DNA of 64,000 nt from Candidatus Epulonipiscium sp. (GTDB lineage Bacteria; Bacillota_A; Clostridia; Lachnospirales; Cellulosilyticaceae): positions 1-64,000 of the forward strand of contig DUUM01000053.1 in the NCBI GenBank assembly GCA_012841565.1, written 5' to 3'. The notes beneath the pieces are model-generated. The model was not told where the DNA came from. It made no database searches and saw nothing but the letters and a program-made list of their open reading frames with translations. This document shows positions 62,840-64,000 of this stretch, piece after piece. The stretch's first letter is position 1; each line of letters opens with the position of its first letter. A program made the position numbers and the translations under genes.

Positions 62840-63754
62840 ATGTATGAAATACCCACATTAGAAGTATATCTGGATATATTATTCTTATTAAATTTTATTA
62901 TGGATTATTTTATATTTTGGATAGTTAGCAAGATAACCTATCAAAAAACAACAACAAAAAGACTGTGCATAGGTTCCTTAATTGGCGCAGGGCTATACTG
63001 TTTGGTCGTTATAACTCCTTTTTTAAGGGTGATCAACATTGTTACATACTTAGTAATCCTCCCTTTAATACCAATTAAAATAATATTTAAACCTAAAAAA
63101 ATTAAAAGTTGGGTACAAATATTTATCATTGCTAATATAACAGCTTTGGCCATAGGGGGAATGAGTTATGGACTACTGTATTGGGTGCAGGAACAAAAGA
63201 TAGTAGCTAATATTTATAAAAAAACGTATGAGAATTTTTCAATTTGGATACTATTAGTGAGTACCTTGGGTTCATATGTAGTCATACAAATAGCTAGGTA
63301 TTATATGCAAAAAAGAAATCCTAGGGTTAAAAAATTATATTCAGTCAGAATTTCATTTAATAAACAAATAGTAGATTTTGAGACACTATTAGATACAGGG
63401 AATAAGGTTTATGACCCGTTAACAAAAGACCCTGTTATTATTGTGGAATACAAAATTTTAAAACAGCTATTGCCCTTAGAAATAAGAACAATGTATGAAA
63501 AAACAGAAATTCATATGACATCTATTGTACAAGAAGTTAGTAGTGGGGAATTTGGAACACGGATAAGACTAATACCTTATCATAGCTTAGGAAATCCAAA
63601 TGGAATATTGCTAGGATTTAAACCGGATGGTGTCTATATTGGCAATAATGGGGAAGATAGTCCTATAGAAAATGTTGTTATAGGTATCTATCAGCATAAT
63701 TTAAGTTCGGAAGATACCTATCATGGCCTACTTCATGAAGATTTGCTTAAGTAA
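62840..63754 (+). CDS. spoIIGA: Sporulation sigma-E processing peptidase SpoIIGA
   Basis: 304 residues. About five membrane segments (to residue 155) precede an aspartic-protease-like domain with catalytic D185 in LLDTGNKVYDP. It activates pro-sigma-E in the mother cell, and sigE follows. AAGGAG precedes the ATG. Confidence 0.95.
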   Translation: MYEIPTLEVYLDILFLLNFIMDYFIFWIVSKITYQKTTTKRLCIGSLIGAGLYCLVVITPFLRVINIVTYLVILPLIPIKIIFKPKKIKSWVQIFIIANITALAIGGMSYGLLYWVQEQKIVANIYKKTYENFSIWILLVSTLGSYVVIQIARYYMQKRNPRVKKLYSVRISFNKQIVDFETLLDTGNKVYDPLTKDPVIIVEYKILKQLLPLEIRTMYEKTEIHMTSIVQEVSSGEFGTRIRLIPYHSLGNPNGILLGFKPDGVYIGNNGEDSPIENVVIGIYQHNLSSEDTYHGLLHEDLLK

Positions 63755-63794
63755 TTGCAAGTAAGAAATATAAGGATTGAAGGAGGATTATAGT

Positions 63795-64000
63795 ATGAAG
63801 ATGTTTACCAAGTTTTATGACAGATCTAAAATGGTTGTATTCAATATATTTCGTTCACTTAAAATTTTAAATTCAAATGAAATCTATTATATAGGTGGTA
63901 GTGAGGTTTTGCCTTCGCCTTTGACGAAAGAAGAAGAGGCTGAGCTAATATACAAACTTGGAATTGAAGATAGTTCAGATGCGGAACATGTAAAAGTAAA
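63795..64000 (+). CDS. sigE: RNA polymerase sigma-E factor (partial, cut by the window edge)
   Basis: The first 68 residues are visible: a pro-sequence ([21 protein letters not shown]), then [26 protein letters not shown], typical of pro-sigma-E. AGGAGG precedes ATG 63795. Its place directly after spoIIGA, as in other spore formers, makes the call safe. Confidence 0.94.
   Translation, partial: MKMFTKFYDRSKMVVFNIFRSLKILNSNEIYYIGGSEVLPSPLTKEEEAELIYKLGIEDSSDAEHVKV

Overview
The window is a chromosomal segment from a low-GC, endospore-forming anaerobe of the Clostridia. The support is AT-rich coding sequence with strong AGGAGG-type ribosome binding sites, and sporulation genes (a Spo0E-like phosphatase, a SpoVD-type PBP, spoIIGA followed by the start of sigE). 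The MurE ligase carries the DNPR motif for meso-diaminopimelate, and there are several anaerobe-type redox genes (flavodiiron protein, sulfite-reductase-like protein, CoA-disulfide-reductase/rhodanese fusion). A Lachnospirales-like lineage is plausible, but that placement is an inference. No phage, plasmid origin, intact insertion sequence or CRISPR array was found.

Layout. 0-9 kb: thiol peroxidase, an O6-alkylguanine repair protein, a TrkA-TrkH potassium system, a split small-multidrug-like (DUF606) transporter pair, an isochorismatase-family hydrolase, a YjfB-type small protein, a membrane rhodanese, a DUF523/TudS-type desulfurase and an aldo/keto reductase. 9-18 kb: a GAF-PAS-PAS-GGDEF-HD-GYP c-di-GMP enzyme, an NhaC antiporter, a MerR/TipAS regulator behind a 19-bp-spacer promoter, a YkuE-like phosphoesterase, a tocopherol-cyclase-like protein overlapping a Rieske oxidoreductase, and a nitroreductase. 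18-27 kb: a sulfur island with two half-size YeeE/YedE transporters around a TusA, a LysR regulator, a full-length YeeE/YedE, a CoA-disulfide reductase/rhodanese, a sulfonate-type ABC transporter and a small sulfite/nitrite-reductase-like protein. The ABC operon and the reductase share a similar leader that ends in a terminator-like hairpin. This is the best candidate in the window for an undescribed regulatory element.

27-35 kb: a frameshifted SPL-like radical SAM gene, a chemoreceptor, a split ArsP-type permease whose second half is fused to a ferredoxin domain, a divergent Crp/Fnr regulator with a perfect palindromic operator, a DegV protein, a flavodiiron protein and one tRNA-Val(GAC) with the unusual base C33. 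35-43 kb: a YesN-LytS-type two-component system, its probable sugar-binding partner and the mgl galactose/glucose ABC transporter. 43-46 kb: a DUF1538 pair with a P-II-like protein, then lgt and a spo0E-like gene. 46.8-64 kb: the division and cell-wall cluster mraZ-rsmH-ftsL-pbp-spoVD-murE-murF-mraY-murD-ftsW-murA-ftsQ-ftsZ, then spoIIGA and sigE. murG and ftsA are absent from their usual places.

Unusual signals. Two genes (a YeeE/YedE protein at about 18.05 kb and the Crp/Fnr regulator at 31.69 kb) have good ribosome binding sites followed by ATA and no canonical start at a suitable distance. The 3' end of trkH, and more weakly that of the flavodiiron gene, switches abruptly to C-ending codons next to palindromic elements. 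A 13-bp hairpin with a T-run sits over the spoVD ribosome binding site. All identifications rest on reading the sequence and recalling families; no database search was run.
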